From Copromyces sp. CBS 386.78 (Eukaryota; Ascomycota; Sordariomycetes; Sordariales; Sordariaceae), in contig MU839102.1 of assembly GCA_030685235.1 (NCBI GenBank), positions 430,980 through 494,979 of the forward strand: DNA of 64,000 bases, given 5' to 3'. How positions within the stretch are numbered: the stretch's first letter is position 1; every line of letters begins with the position of its first letter. Below, piece after piece: positions 11,625-24,062 of this stretch. The notes beneath the pieces were generated by a model, which saw only the letters and a list, made by a program, of their open reading frames with translations, ran no database searches and was not told where the DNA came from. A program made the position numbers and the translations under genes.

Positions 11625-13693
11625 ATTGAGTCGATGGTTGTTCAATGGGTGTGAGTTCTTTGTAGGGTAGTGAGATGTATTTGGAAGGTAATGTGGGTGG
11701 TTCTCCGAAAACCGGTGCCTTCACGATGTGCCTCACCAGTCAGGTCCCGATGCAACAGTAAAACAGGCGTTTCGGGATGGTTAGGACAAGTAACGGGCCT
11801 GTAGGTTGAACGCCCTCGTGCAGGCACTGGTTTTTCTGGGCCAAGGTGGTGGTTGATTGGGAAGAAAACTAGAAGAGGAGAAACCCCCGGAAACTAGGTA
11901 TAAATACCCCGCCTGCCTATCCGCACATTGCACCTTCCCAAGGTAGAACAACTTGATTGAGGGAAATTGGTCGAAGACTAAGAGGCAGTCTGCAATGTAA
12001 ATGCAATATGCGTTTAAATCTGAATATCACAAAAAGCCTGGGCCCAAGTTTCCCCATCCGCCAAACCGGTAGTGAGCAGTGCCAAAGAGAGAAGAGGACG
12101 GCAGATGATTGAAAGAACAGACTACACATAGGCCTACCAGAAGAGCAGTTGTCGTTTTTATACTACTTTTTTTTTTGGGTTTAAATCAATTGAACTGTAA
12201 CCCTGTCCCATTTCACGAACCACGTCGGATGAGCATGCAGCTGCATGCAGCTTGTGATGCTTGATTTGAGGACCGTCGCTACTTACAAACCTAACCCATT
12301 ACAACCTGCCCTCCACTACCTAGGGTTGCCGGGTGTATTGTAAGGTTGTGTTTACTAAACTTTAATTCATAATCGTTAACGCTATTACTGTTATGAAGAT
12401 ATGTGGACATTCAGTACCTCTGTAGTTTTTTTAAAAAAAAAAAAAAAAAAAAAATTCTTTTCCTTTTCTTTTCCTTGACGCTACCTGACCGTCACGGGCC
12501 GAATCGGGCCGCACTCAGCAACCAGCTGTGCTTCCGTGCAAGAAAGTGCAAGTAACGAACCGAAGCTGGCAGTTTGGCAAAAACTCAAAGTGAGCTACCG
12601 AGGTGACTCGGGGCAAAACTGGAGAAAAACCAACTGCAGGACGCTCGGGACGATTTGGAGGAGGTTTGGGAGCCTCAAGACCAGTCGTCGGAGATATTCG
12701 AAGCGGCGTACGTCACTGCAGCGGCCAGGATTGCGCCAACAAACCAGGTAGCTTGAATAGGGAGGTAAGGGTAGGCCGGTCGTTGGGGTGGGCCAGCTCT
12801 GCGACGGGCAGGTATCATCCATTTTTACAGTCATCACAACATTACATTGACCCGGCATGGCTTTGAGGCTCCATCAACTCTGACGTATGCTGCCGCTGTA
12901 CTTTGGGTTGGGAATCTCCATGAACACAGGAACGTACCTCTACTATCCATGTCTCGCATGAAGGAAGTTCGGAGTTCGCTCGAGATTGTAGGTAGACGAA
13001 AAACAAAGCAATGCAATATTTCCAAATAGAACCCATCCCATCATTCGAAGATATCATATCCGTGAATGTAAGGAGAAGGTCCTTCCGGGAGGCAGCACTT
13101 TCCGTGTCAATAAACAAGGGCATTTTAACAACGAAAGAATGGAAGTTGTTCGTTATTTGATGTGGTTAATTGATGATCCTTGCCTCCCTGTCTCGCGAGA
13201 GGGAGAGAAGGAAGGACCGACCCATTATGATGTCGGAGCGTTATGTACAAGAAGTGAGAAATCAACGGGAAAAAAAGAAAAAGAAAAAAGCAGAAAAGCA
13301 AAAGCAAACCACGAGTGATGACTCCAGATCGATCCTTCCGACCTTGCAGACGCGCCGGTGCTGTAGTTCCCGGAGATCATTCCTCTTCTGCCACAGTTCC
13401 CTCAGAAATAAAAGCTCATCATCGGACGAAAGAAGCAGAAACAGTTCCCTTTCGTATCCCAACTTCCTCCTCCATCCCATCCCCATTTTCATCCCAAATT
13501 TTTCGTTATCATCCCAGCTTTTCCGTCGTCGTCCAGTCGCTTTCGTGTTCGTTGGTGCCCTTCCGTATGCTTCGTCGCCGTAATCATCTTTCCTCCCCTC
13601 ACGCCGCCCCACTGGTGTTTCTTTTTTTCGTGTTCTTCTGTTGCTTTCGTAGAAACCGGTAGGGCGATGTAATGTACACTCCTAGCCGCCTGC
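11625..13693. other. spacer with A tract; no firm gene
   Basis: Contains the promoter of copy A, a run of about 22 A residues near 12432-12453, and a short plus-strand coding-like stretch at about 12540-12750 that needs a frameshift to read through (see rejected items). Confidence 0.4.
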
Positions 13694-14086
13694 TTAGGGC
13701 CAGGAGAGGGGCACCAGCGGATCCTTGGAATCGACGAAGCCCAGAAGGGCCTCGCAGCCCCGCTCATTCAACTGGGCGAGCGCGGCGGCCGAGAAAGTTG
13801 TTGCTGCAGTTGAAGCTGCAGCCGGAGAGGAGGTCGTTGCTGCCGTCGTCATCGTTGTGGTTGTAGGCGCCGCGGACGGCACCTGCCCACTTTCCGGTGC
13901 TTGGAAAGCCGGTCCCGAAACGGCGATACCGGAGGAAGCGGCGGTCGTGACCGTCTATTCACCGATATCACACTCAGCCGGTCTTCTTGGTGATATGAAT
14001 AAGCAGGAAAGCTGGGGAGAACTTACCGACGAAGCCGACGAAAGTTGATGCCCGTTCTGGGCTTGCTGGTTTTTGCAGCGGGCCAT
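13694..14086 (-). CDS. small two-exon protein of an unrecognised tandem family (copy B)
   Basis: Exon 1 is 14086-14027 (20 codons), then a 72-nt intron, then exon 2 at 13954-13694; 106 residues. The product starts MARCKNQQAQ, continues with a Thr/Ala/Ser/Pro-rich linker, and ends with a block containing ERGCEALLGFVD that aligns with QGCDALLGLLN of copy A. It is divergent enough from copy A that only the ends match clearly. No signal peptide is visible. Function is unknown. The low-complexity linker and conserved C-terminal block resemble a short interaction motif on a flexible tether, which is inference. Confidence 0.6.
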
Positions 14087-14309
14087 GTTGTTGGTACTGC
14101 TGATTTGGACAGAAAAAAATTCTTCAGAGAAGAATTTCTTTCTTTACGGTTGCAATGCTACCTTGTGTGTGAAGAGTTCTTGGTCGTGGGACTGGCTTCA
14201 GTTGTGGGTTGTCGAGATGAAATTGGTGTCGGTACTAAGAGAAGAAGAAAGAAGAGTTAAAACTTGAATTGAAGAAGGAAAGAGGGGGGGGTTATCACCT
14301 CGCCCGGGC

Positions 14310-14596
14310 CTAGCCGCGGAACAAACAGATCGGAGACAGATCCTCCCCCGCAAGGAGGAGAAGCTCCTCATACCCTATAGCTGGGTCTGTGAGCTTTGTG
14401 GGCTTGTTTGTAGCAGCGACTGCTGTAGTTGCCGCAGTCGTCGGCAGCGTGACAACAGGAGAGCGGCGGCAGAGGTGGTGGGGGCCGTGGTGGTCGTGGT
14501 GGTCGTGGTGGTCGTGGTGGCTGGTGAGGCGGTCGAACTTTGGTGAGGTTGGGGGGCCTGGTGCCCGTGGCAACCGTTGCCGTAAATTCTCGCCAT
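14310..14596 (-). pseudogene. possible degenerate third copy of the small family
   Basis: Lies just upstream of copy B on the same strand. One frame starts MARIYGNG and runs into a long Thr tract. Another frame carries a T/A-rich linker and ends with IGYEELLLLAGEDL, which resembles the GCEALLGF block of copies A and B. The two parts are in different frames, so it is either frameshifted or has a splice pattern I cannot resolve. Confidence 0.3.
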
Positions 14597-15742
14597 TCTG
14601 GTGGTGATTTTGAGTTAAAAAATTTCACAATAGAAACTTTTTCTTGACTTCTGGCTAGTGCTTGGAGTGTATGCAATCAACCCGGGCACGCAGAGAAAAA
14701 TTCCTAGTCGAGTTGTTGGTTAGTGGACATGGAATGGTCCAGAGCGATGATTGTCTGGATATGTGTGCGCGTATTGGTGCGGTGCTCTTTGCGTAGGTAG
14801 GCGTGTAAGCAACGACCGAGCGAGAGCTGAGACGTGTGAGGTAACAGAAGGGCAAACTTGTGAGTGACTGCAAGTGACTGGGTTCGTGGTCGAGACGCTC
14901 TCGGGTTTCTTGTTGGGAAGAGAGAAAGCAAGCTTCTTAGTGACTGTAGGTTACCTGTCAGGGTTCGTTGTCAAGATTGCTCTGAGGTACCGCGATGATG
15001 AGAGGGAACAGGGAAAGGTAAAAGAACTTTAGTGGTAGAAAATTTAGGTACCTTATTTATACATTATGTTACTGCTGGTGGACACAGACGCCTGTGCGAG
15101 GCTACGGGTCAGCTTCGGGTGCACATGCCGTGCGTGCATGGCATATCTAATATTGACTTTTCAAGACCTCTGTAAGGTTGGGAAAGAGCACGCCACCCAG
15201 ATTTTCCATTATCGTTGTATTTAAGCTGGCTTTGGCAGGCTATCTCCTCAGTCTTCATCGAACCAGGCCACAATCAACCACTTTTCTCCTACCTACTATC
15301 CCACTCTTTCACCTCCGTTGGGCTGTTCATCAACTTCATCTATATGTGCCCCCGGTTCCTTAGCGCCTCCTCGTAGGTTTTTTTTTTTTTTTTTTCTTTT
15401 TTTTTTGCGTTACTCGCCAGGGCTCTTGAATCCCAATTCAAATTCTCACTTTTATTCAGAAAAAAGAAGGCTTTGACATGACACTTGCATACCTTGTATA
15501 TTTTTCATGCGCTTCAAGCGGCCGACACCTCCATGTCATTCACGGTATTGACGTCCCCAACTTCCCGCGTCCCAATCCTTGGACGTCAACCAAGGGTTAG
15601 GGTTCCCATTCAGGGGCGTTCCTGCCACTCCAACTCGAATTCCACACACTTTTTCACCGATGCAATAACCTCCCCCGTAAATTACCTTCGATCAAGACAA
15701 ACACAATTTTAAAAAAAGTTTGAGAAGGGGGGAAGAAAAAGT
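14597..15742. other. intergenic with T tract
   Basis: No coding signal. A T-rich run with a single C break lies near 15377-15407. Confidence 0.45.
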
Positions 15743-15837
15743 TGATCCGCACCGGACTCGAACCGGCAACCCCCAGTTTACTTGGTAACAGCTCACGAAG
15801 AGCTCTCTCGCATTACTCCCGGATGTGCTAGCGGACC
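15743..15837 (-). tRNA. tRNA-like pol III gene, anticodon not assigned
   Basis: The ends pair as an acceptor stem (GGTCCGC with GCGGATC, one G-U). An A-box-like TAGCACATCCGG and a canonical B box GGTTCGAGTCC are in place, and the T stem GCCGG/CCGGT is intact. A T-run follows on the minus strand as a pol III terminator. At 95 nt it is long, so it has either an intron or a long variable arm. I could not fold a convincing anticodon stem: one option gives a loop reading CTTCGTG. It may be an unusual tRNA or a pseudo-tRNA. Confidence 0.55.
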
Positions 15838-16247
15838 ATGTAAGACGATGCCAGTAGTTTGTGTTATATAGCCGTAGCGGTTAGGAAGATGGGATGAAAG
15901 AAAACCTGAAAAATACAGACGACGCCTGGGGGTCTACAAGCACAGCAAAACCCAAGCTTGCATTCAGTGCATATACAAAGTCCTTTCCATTCCATCCCCT
16001 GCTATGAAGTTTATATCATATTTATATACCCAAAAATCCGTCAGACACGAGCCGAGCGGCCGCCGCCGCCGGCATCGTCCTCATCCTCTTCAAAACCGAA
16101 TATACCAGACTCGACATCCTCAACCGAAGAAGCGACCCTGATGTTTTCCGGTCCACGATTCTTGTGCTTCCGGCGTTTGCAAGATTTCCGTGACCTATGA
16201 ACTGAACTCGCCGGTTTCGATCGATTATTCCCACCGCAGCAGACACA

Positions 16248-18109
16248 CTATGCCTTTCCTTCCTTCTCGTCCTCCCAGCCCCATACCGTAGCCAGGAAAC
16301 GGGCCACGTTGACACGTCTTGACCGTATCTCTAGCATCCAAGGGTGATCGAGCATACGCCAAGGGCTCGCTCTGCGGTTGGGGTCCTTCTCCAAGCTGCA
16401 AAATGATGGTGGTCAGTAAATTAGGCAACAAAGTCAAGAATGAAGTGTATACATACCAGCAGTCAATAAAATACTTGAACTTGTCAGTCCAGAAGATATT
16501 TGCATCAGGCTCGTCCTTCAGCTTCGGCACAGGCTGACGGACAATGTACGTCAAAAGGTCGATAAGGCCGGCACGAGGTTGTGAGTCGGTACCGTCCGCG
16601 GGGAAGGGGAATCGATGCTGTGCAACCTCGAGCAGGGTAACACCCAAAGACCAGACGTCCGAGGTGATGGTGTATGACTGGCCCGTGATTCGCTCAGGCG
16701 CCATGTAATAACTGGTACCGATGAACGTGTTGGCCGCGCCGTTCGTGCCATAATCGCCCGAGACACCGAAATCGCAAAGCTTGACCTCGCCGTTGCGGCA
16801 AAGAAGAATATTGCTAGGCTTAATGTCACGGTGGATGATCTTCTTGCTGTGGAGATATGTCAATCCGTGAAGGACGCCCTCGGCGATCTTGCCCAGGACC
16901 CTTTCTCCTGTGCGTCCGCCGAGCTTCTTAACTTCCTTGTAGACACTGTCGAGAGAACCGCCTTCGCAATACTCCATGGCAATAGAGATGGTCGCAGACT
17001 GGGTGTCGACAACGGCACCGAAGTACCGACAGATGTGCTCGGAGGCACACTGCTTATTGAACCCTAGTTCACGGACGATTTGCTTGGCAACGTCCTTGTC
17101 GGGGTTTGCTGTGATGATCTGATCGGAGTTGTCAGCGCAATCGTGGATAAAATCTCAAGTGGAAGTCATACCTTGAGCGCAAATACGGTCTTGCCACCCT
17201 TCAACCTGGCTTTGGTCACCGCACCTCCCGCGCCCTCGCCTAGGGGTCCCAGCTCCTCAACTCTCTTCTCCATCATGGCAATCCTCCACCCATCATCGTC
17301 AAGCTCTTCGACATCTAGTGTCCTCGCTTTCTCCAGTGTAAGCTGATCGAATGCTTCCAATCCATGCAGACTGTTCTCTCGCTCCATGCCCACACCTCCC
17401 TCACTAGCATTGGAGTACAAAGAGCCAACTGCAGAAACGGGGTCTGGTGTGCCGTGTGGCCTTTGAGCGCCCATAAACGAAACATTGCTATACCGGGTGT
17501 CGGCGCTGGTAGGGTTGCTCTCGGGGCCGAAGCTGCCACTCCTGCTATGCGCCGCACTGCTATCGCTGGCGCCGCTAGCGCTGTAGCCTTGGGCACCTGG
17601 TCGTCCGGCAGGTTGCTCATGTGGTATTGTGGTGCTACCCATGGGGGTAGCAAGTTTAAGTTGTGGTGGCGCCGCACGCGCCGGAGGTGCACCGGGGTTG
17701 CCAACGGGCTTGACGCTTAGAGACGGGGGGATTGCAAGGCCAAGACGTGGGGGACCCCGACCACCGGGGCGAGCGCCGGGGATTGCTGGCCGGAGGAGGG
17801 GTGCAGGGGATGGCGCCATTGTGGGAACGGGGGATGGTCCTTGTTGGAGTTGGGGTGCCTGGAGACCTGGGTTGGCCTGTATGGTGTAAAGTGTTAGCGG
17901 TGGTGCCAGCGAGCGAGTATAGGCGCAAAACGAGTGTTGAGAAGTGGGAGAGGCGGCCACCAGGCACCTTGAGAGGATAGGGGGGGGAAAGAGCGGAGAG
18001 ATGATGCTGGAGGGGCAAATGGGGAGGCCACGGTTTAGAAGGAATAGGTAGTTCTTATACTTGCCTTGCTGGCAGCATCGTTGCTGCTTTGACCTTGGTA
18101 GTCAGCCAT
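16248..18109 (-). CDS. mek-1: MAP kinase kinase of the cell-wall-integrity pathway (MKK1/2, MEK-1 type)
   Basis: Four exons (18109-18065, 17876-17172, 17118-16457, 16395-16248), 519 residues. MAPKKs of this class phosphorylate the Slt2/MAK-1 MAP kinase after activation by the Bck1/MIK-1 MAPKKK, and so control wall integrity. The N-terminal ~225 residues are Pro/Ala/Gly/Ser-rich and disordered. The kinase domain has LGEGAGGAV (about 228-236), the catalytic Lys in FALK (250), HRDIKPSN (about 345), DFGVSG (about 366), an activation segment with [13 protein letters not shown], and ends with the MAPKK-typical WGWED near the C-terminus. The first intron has a GC donor (AAG|GCAAGT) and is 188 nt long; the alternative of a GT donor does not keep frame. 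The family assignment rests on the whole kinase domain and on the C-terminal WGW motif. Confidence 0.93.
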
Positions 18110-21100
18110 GGTAGTTTATTGATGGCAGATGTCTTTGCTTGTCACAGGTTGAGGATGCGATGCGGAACGGACGCTTCGACTTTTCAGACAAAGGGTTCGG
18201 ACTCTTGGAAGCCGGACAAGCTTCAGAGCTTGGAATGGGCAGAGGCCTGTGGGCGAAATCGAGCCGGTCACGAGACGTGTAGTGGTGCCGTTGGTCTTTG
18301 GCCGCTGATCGTCTTGGAGAGACTATGGCAGTCTGGGCCGTTGGGTATCGTAGGTGTGCGACGGTGACTTTACTTTATTCGCCAGTGCTAGTTGCTGGAG
18401 CAAGAAAGTTGTCTGAAGGTGCAATGGGTGAAACAGGCGACTTGAGATGAAAGAGACGAGTCGAGTCGTTCGGACGAAAAGCACTGCAGCAGTGTGATTT
18501 GTCGGCGTGGGAGGGCGCACTGTATAGCTGGCAGGCCCGGTAGGTAGGCTCGTCGGTCAACGTCAACAACAACGAGATGGCGACAAGTCGAAATAATGTG
18601 GTGTAGACGTGTGTCTTTAATCGGCCGTAGATGGATGATAGATCAAACGTCGGTTAATAAAAGTGCCGGAGATCGGTATAAAGATGGTTGGGCTTTTGTA
18701 TGTAAGGTTCAAGCTGCGTGTGTGAGTGCGGGATGCACGGCTAGATATGCAAGCTGTTGGAGGGCAGGCGACACAAGGACTCGTAGGACTCCAGACAGGT
18801 CGGTTGGAAAAGACGAGACCGGGCCGGACTCGGGGAAATGGGCCAGGCGCCGAGTGGGAGTTTGGTGAGCCACTGGCAGTGTTGCAAGCTCGGCGGAGTC
18901 GTTTCTTGAGCGGAGATGACGGAGCCTGGGAGGTTATGATGTTGGGATCTGTCGACTTGTCGTTGTTTCTGCTGACACACGGCGATGCGTGTTCCCAGGT
19001 GGGAGTTTTTGATTTGAAGAAACGGCACGAGGACCGGACCTGTCAGGGCGGGCTGTGTCTGTCTCGGCGGTGGAGTGGACGTCGGCTGTGTGCCCCACAC
19101 TAGCAATGTGATCGGACCAGGGGTCTTTTCTGTGCACAGGGGGATGCTGGCCTGAACGCCGGGCGGGGTCTTGTTCTTTTCACAACAGCCCCAGGGCAGT
19201 CGAGCCCGAGGTTGCAATTCAACGACAGAGCGGCGCTTGGAACTTTGATGGACTTGTTGGAACCGAAGATGATTCAATTACCAGAACAGAGAAGAGCAGC
19301 AAGAAAAAGAAGACACCCTCCAGCGGCGCCTGTTTCGTCTCCGCCGGGTATTTATCACAGGGTTGGCTGGCGGCTGCTGCAGCACCTCATCACATCGTCA
19401 GACAACAATTTGATGATCTGTGCGAAAACATAACCACATTACCGCATAGGAACCCAACTATGCCAGTTTCTCTGTCGTAGGAATTAAAGGCCTAGCAACC
19501 ATGCCATCGAACCAAGGAGAGCCAGGGCCAGGCTGTCGCCGGGTTGGTGCCATCTGATGGCATCCGTACGATACTCGACTTACAGCGGCCGTCCTAAACC
19601 TCTGATTGGCACGCTGGAAAGCCGCCACAGGGCGTCAGATCGACACTCCCACTGCCCGCTGGCCAGTCAAGCCCGTCTCTCGCTTCAACCCTCCCGCGAT
19701 CCCACCAGTCTTTCCTTGTCGTTCTCATATAGTACACCACCAGGGGGTCACCGGCATCTTCAACGGGTGCTGCGGCATGTGGCCTCAAACAGATAGGCAC
19801 AGAAAAGACTGTCTACGTCGTTGAGAGACACTGTGCCTCTCGGTTCACTGTAGGTGAGCGGCGTTTCAGGAGCTGACCCAGCAAAACTACGGCATAGTCA
19901 GCTCAGGCGTTGAGATTAACGTCATCATCCTAGGGAACCAACCAGGAGGATGAGACATGCTTGCTTTGATCAACACATTCATTTACGCAGTAGAAGCAGG
20001 TGAGAACTCATACATGACAATAAAGGACCTCAACATATGGGAATCGAGATGAGTATGAAGCATATCATCAACCATATGAAGCATGGGCACAACGTATAAA
20101 CAAAACACTTTTCTGCCTCCTAGAACCTCCAAACAATTGTCATGCTGACACCTTGTTCGGGCATACTTGCCTGCTTGTCCAACGGGCAGTTGGGGGCCAA
20201 ATTGGTAAGCCACTGTGCCGGTAAAGTATAGTAACTGCTAAAATGCCCGAGTGCTGATTGAGGAATAAGGGCCGTATCTGAATCACCGTCAGATGGCAAG
20301 GCAAGCCTTGGGTAAGGGCCGATAGCCCATGCATCGCCGGGGCAAGCTCGCGTGTCCTACCGGCTGCCGCGGGTTCCACTCTAGACTTGGCCGGTTTAGC
20401 GGCGGCCATAGGTACGGTACGATCCGTAGTCTTGGGATTATCGTCAACGACATGCCCTCCTGTGGCATTTATGATGGCACAGAATGGGGGGCCGCTGGAG
20501 ACATGATGTAGTCCGTCGTGATCCGTCGGGGCATCAAAACATCGAGCTTCAACCTGAGGTTCTGTCTTTCAGCCGGCTGGAAGTGCCCAGCTCGTCTGTA
20601 ATCGACATATGTACCCCTTGCGTAGGTACTGTAGACGTTGTTCGGAAACAGTGCAGTCAGCATAACATGACCAGAAGAAGCTCGACATGCTTTAGTTTCT
20701 GACAGAATCCCTGATCCTGGACTGTTCTGGGTCAGGTCGTTCCCAAATAAGCAAAACCACCCCTATTCTTTGCATTCTTCCAAGCGCCCAGAAGTCGCAC
20801 TATGAAGATCATAGCTACTGGCTTCTTCGTATTCCTTGAGAAAGTGGAATGTGGAAACAAAATTACAGTCCAAAATTTTAAGCGCCGATGGTTTTTGGTG
20901 GCTGACGCTTGTTATGCGACGTTGGCGGTTCGCCGGCGCTTCGGCATGCGTTTCAACCGAAGGTACCCTGGTGGGTCTTGATGCTACCCCAGGCCCAAGC
21001 ATGCTTGTGGTCCGTGTGTGGACGTTGGGTCTTGGCGATCTGTAAGTTCGTGGATGGAAGGACGTCGGGCAAGCAAGAGAAACTCCAAGAGAATGGGCAG

Positions 21101-21531
21101 TTCATCGCGATACGCAATACTTTCTTGCCCCCATGGTGTCTTTCTTCACAGGACATAAGAACGTGGGAAATGGAGGACGATGGGATGAAGTTTCAGGGTC
21201 TGAAGAAGTTTGAAACATGAAGTCAAGTACCACCTATGCTTACGTAAGGTAGGTAATGGCGCTGAATGTAACATTATAGCACGCTTTCCCTTTTCGGTCA
21301 CTCCCGAGAACCTTGCTGAACCAAAAAATTTGAATTTTGATAGCGATTGCAGTCGTTATCAGTTTATCGACTGATAATAACCTAACTTCACAACACCATC
21401 CAGATCGAATCTGCTAGACGCGCCCATCACGGTTCTCAAGCGAAACCGAAATTGACAGCATCTTGAACAAAGGCACAACCTTGTCATAACACTGTCATTC
21501 AACCCCAAAAAAACACAGTAACATACCAACA
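18110..21531. other. 3.4-kb region between divergent genes
   Basis: Between the MAPKK (minus) and the Dbp8 gene (plus). It should contain both promoters and 5' UTRs. Many short ORFs exist on both strands, none with a recognisable motif or consistent splice structure. A non-coding RNA or small unknown gene cannot be excluded in so long a gap. Confidence 0.4.
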
Positions 21532-23455
21532 ATGCCGCCCGTCACCGCCGCAAAGGCCAAAAAGGCCAATGCCAATGCCAGTCTCAAATCCAGGGTCAGC
21601 AAGGCGCCCGCCGTCACTGAGGAGGTTGATGATCATTCCGAAAACTCTGAGGATGAGTCCGACTTTGGGTCTGAACTAGATGTGGAGGATGAGTCGGCTG
21701 GTTCGGGTGAAGGGGAGGAAGACAAGGACGAGGATGAACACGATTCAGAGGAGGGCGTTTCGGACGAAGATGGCGACGAGGAGAACCAGAGCGCCGGGTC
21801 GGGCTCAGACTCAGATTCAGATTCCGACTCGCTAGACAGCAACGCCCCCAGGAAACGGCGCCGTACCTCACCTACCATCGACGATATTGTTGCCCAAATC
21901 GAAGATGAGGAAGATGGCACACCCGTTGCCCCCGTCAAGCCCGTCTTCAACAACGTCCCATCCCGCATCAAGAAAAAGCAACCTGAAGCGCCCAAGACAG
22001 AAGAGACCGAAGAGACAACACCTACCGTCCCAGTACCAGACCCTGCGAGCACAGTTTCCGTTCCTATCGACGCCAACACCACCTTCGACGCACTCAATGT
22101 CCGCCCATGGCTGGTCCAGTCGCTCGCCAACATGGCCATCAAGCGGCCAACCGGCATTCAGAAGGGTTGTATACCTGAGATCCTCAAGGGCAGGGACTGC
22201 ATCGGTGGCAGTAGGACAGGTTCGGGTAAGACGGTAGCATTTGCCGTCCCCATTCTCCAGCAATGGGCTGCCAACCCATCCGCCATCTTTGGTCTCATCC
22301 TCACACCCACTCGGTAAGCTTCAACTGAAACTCGCTCTGAATGCCCCCTAAAACCCCGTAGAAAACGTATAGAGACTAACCACTTGCCACAGCGAACTTG
22401 CCCTCCAAATCATGGAGCAAGTCATCGCCCTCTCGCAACCCCACGTCCTCAAAGCCGTCCTCATCACCGGCGGCTCCGACATGCGCAAACAAGCCATCGA
22501 CCTCGCCAACCGGCCCCATCTCGTCATCGCCACCCCTGGCCGTCTCGCCGACCACATCCGCACCTCCGGCGAGGACACCATCTGCGGCCTTCGCCGCGTC
22601 AAGTTCATCGTGCTCGACGAAGCCGACCGCTTGCTCGCCAACAGCGGCAAGGGCTCCATGCTCCCCGACGTCGAAGAGTGCTTCTCCGTCCTGCCCCCGC
22701 CCTCCGAGCGCCAAACGCTCCTCTTCACCGCCACCATGACGCCCGAAGTCAAGGCCCTATCCGAGCGCCCGCCCATCCCCGGCCGCGCCCCCGTTTTCGT
22801 CTGCGAGGTCGACACCCAACGCCTGGCCATTCCCGCCACCCTGCGACAGATGCACCTCCAGGTGCCCGTGACCCACCGCGAGCACTACCTGCACATGTTC
22901 CTCCTGACGCCGCAAAACGTCGACAAGTCCGTCATCATCTTCTGCAACCGCACCAGCACGGCCGATTTCCTGCACCATTTGCTCCGCTTGCTCGACCACC
23001 GCGTTACCTCCCTGCACTCCAAGCTCCCTCAGAGCCAGCGTATCGACAACCTTGGACGCTTCCGCGCCAGTGCCGCGCGCATTCTGGTCGCCACCGACGT
23101 CGCGGCCAGAGGTCTCGATATTCCCGAGGTCAAAATCGTCGTGAACTACGACATCCCCCGCGATCCGGACGACTACATCCATCGTGTCGGTCGTACGGCG
23201 CGTGCAGGCCGCAAGGGTGATGCGGTGACGTTTGTGGGACAGAGGGACGTCGATCTGGTGCTGGCGATCGAGCAGAGGGTCGGAAGGCAGATGGAAGCGT
23301 GGACGGAGGAGGGCGTGAACCTCGAGACGAGAGTGATTAGGGAGGCGCTCAAGTTGGTGGGCGAGAAGAAGAGGGAGGCGTTGTTGGAGATTGAGGAGCA
23401 GAAGGAGGTGGGAGGCAAGAGGAAGAGGGGGAAGGAGAAGTTGAGGGCTATGTAA
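21532..23455 (+). CDS. dbp-8: ATP-dependent DEAD-box RNA helicase Dbp8
   Basis: Two exons (21532-22313 and 22393-23455; the intron interrupts the Arg codon before motif ELALQ), 614 residues. Dbp8 is a nucleolar helicase needed for 40S ribosomal subunit maturation, partnered by Esf2 in yeast. The N-terminal ~170 residues are very acidic (Glu/Asp/Ser runs), as in nucleolar proteins. Helicase motifs in order are a Q motif near residue 185-205, SRTGSGKT (about 226), [17 protein letters not shown] (about 335), [17 protein letters not shown] and [10 protein letters not shown] (about 523). The Lys-rich tail fits nucleolar location. The combination [12 protein letters not shown] with the ordering of inserts matches Dbp8 better than Drs1 or Rrp3. 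Confidence 0.93.
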
Positions 23456-23942
23456 GGTTGTCTTGTTGAGGATTGGGAGGGTAGGAAAGGGGATGTCATG
23501 ATACCAAAAAATAAGTGGTGGGCGTAGTAGGTAGGTTATAGATAGATAAAACGTTGATTAACGGATTGGAAGATATTCGAAAGCATGTTCAAGCTATTCA
23601 AAATGTACGCACACGGTATCGTGGCTCAACTTCTACCACCTCTTGGACGACTTGGTTCGTCCGAAAATGGAGCCATGTTTTCACTAATCCTTATTATCCA
23701 CGTTGAACCGAATGCGAAGGTTCTCAGCGGATGCTTCCACCGAACGGAGGAAGTGAGTGAATGCTGTGATGCGTTTTCTACAGCGCAATTCGCTTTATAT
23801 GCAGGGCATCTTAATCCATGTTCTTCAATCTAGGTCCATATCGTTGATCAAAGGGCCAACCGGCCCAGCCCTCCATCGTGTATTAGGTAACTAGGCAGAG
23901 GTGGTCTAGAGTTGATAAACTCTCTGTCTACTAATCATTAAT
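23456..23942. other. intergenic, no gene seen
   Basis: 3' region of dbp-8 leading to the 5S rRNA gene. No coding signal. Confidence 0.5.
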
Positions 23943-24062
23943 ACATACGACCATACCCACTGGAAAACTCGGGATCCCGTCCGCTCTCCCATAGATAAGC
24001 CAGTGAGGGCCAGACTAGTAGTTGGGTCGGTGACGACCAGCGAATCCCTGGTGTTGTATGTC
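23943..24062 (+). rRNA. 5S rRNA: 5S ribosomal RNA, dispersed single gene
   Basis: Starts ACATACGACCATACCCAC and ends at TTGTATGT, about 120 nt, with the internal promoter region and the AAGCCAGTGAGGG and GGTCGGTGACGACC segments that I recognise from Neurospora 5S RNA. The ends pair (ACATACGAC with GTTGTATGT). A T-rich stretch follows at once as terminator. In Neurospora the 5S genes are scattered singly rather than placed in the rDNA repeat, which fits this location between protein genes. Confidence 0.93.

Noticed and set aside
12536..12752. Plus-strand coding-like stretch (PKLAVWQKLK, then in the next frame DDLEEVWEPQD and FEAAYVTAAARIAPTN)
   Set aside because: Needs a one-base frameshift near 12615 and lacks an ATG and partner exons. 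It could be a gene remnant but is not supported well enough to annotate.
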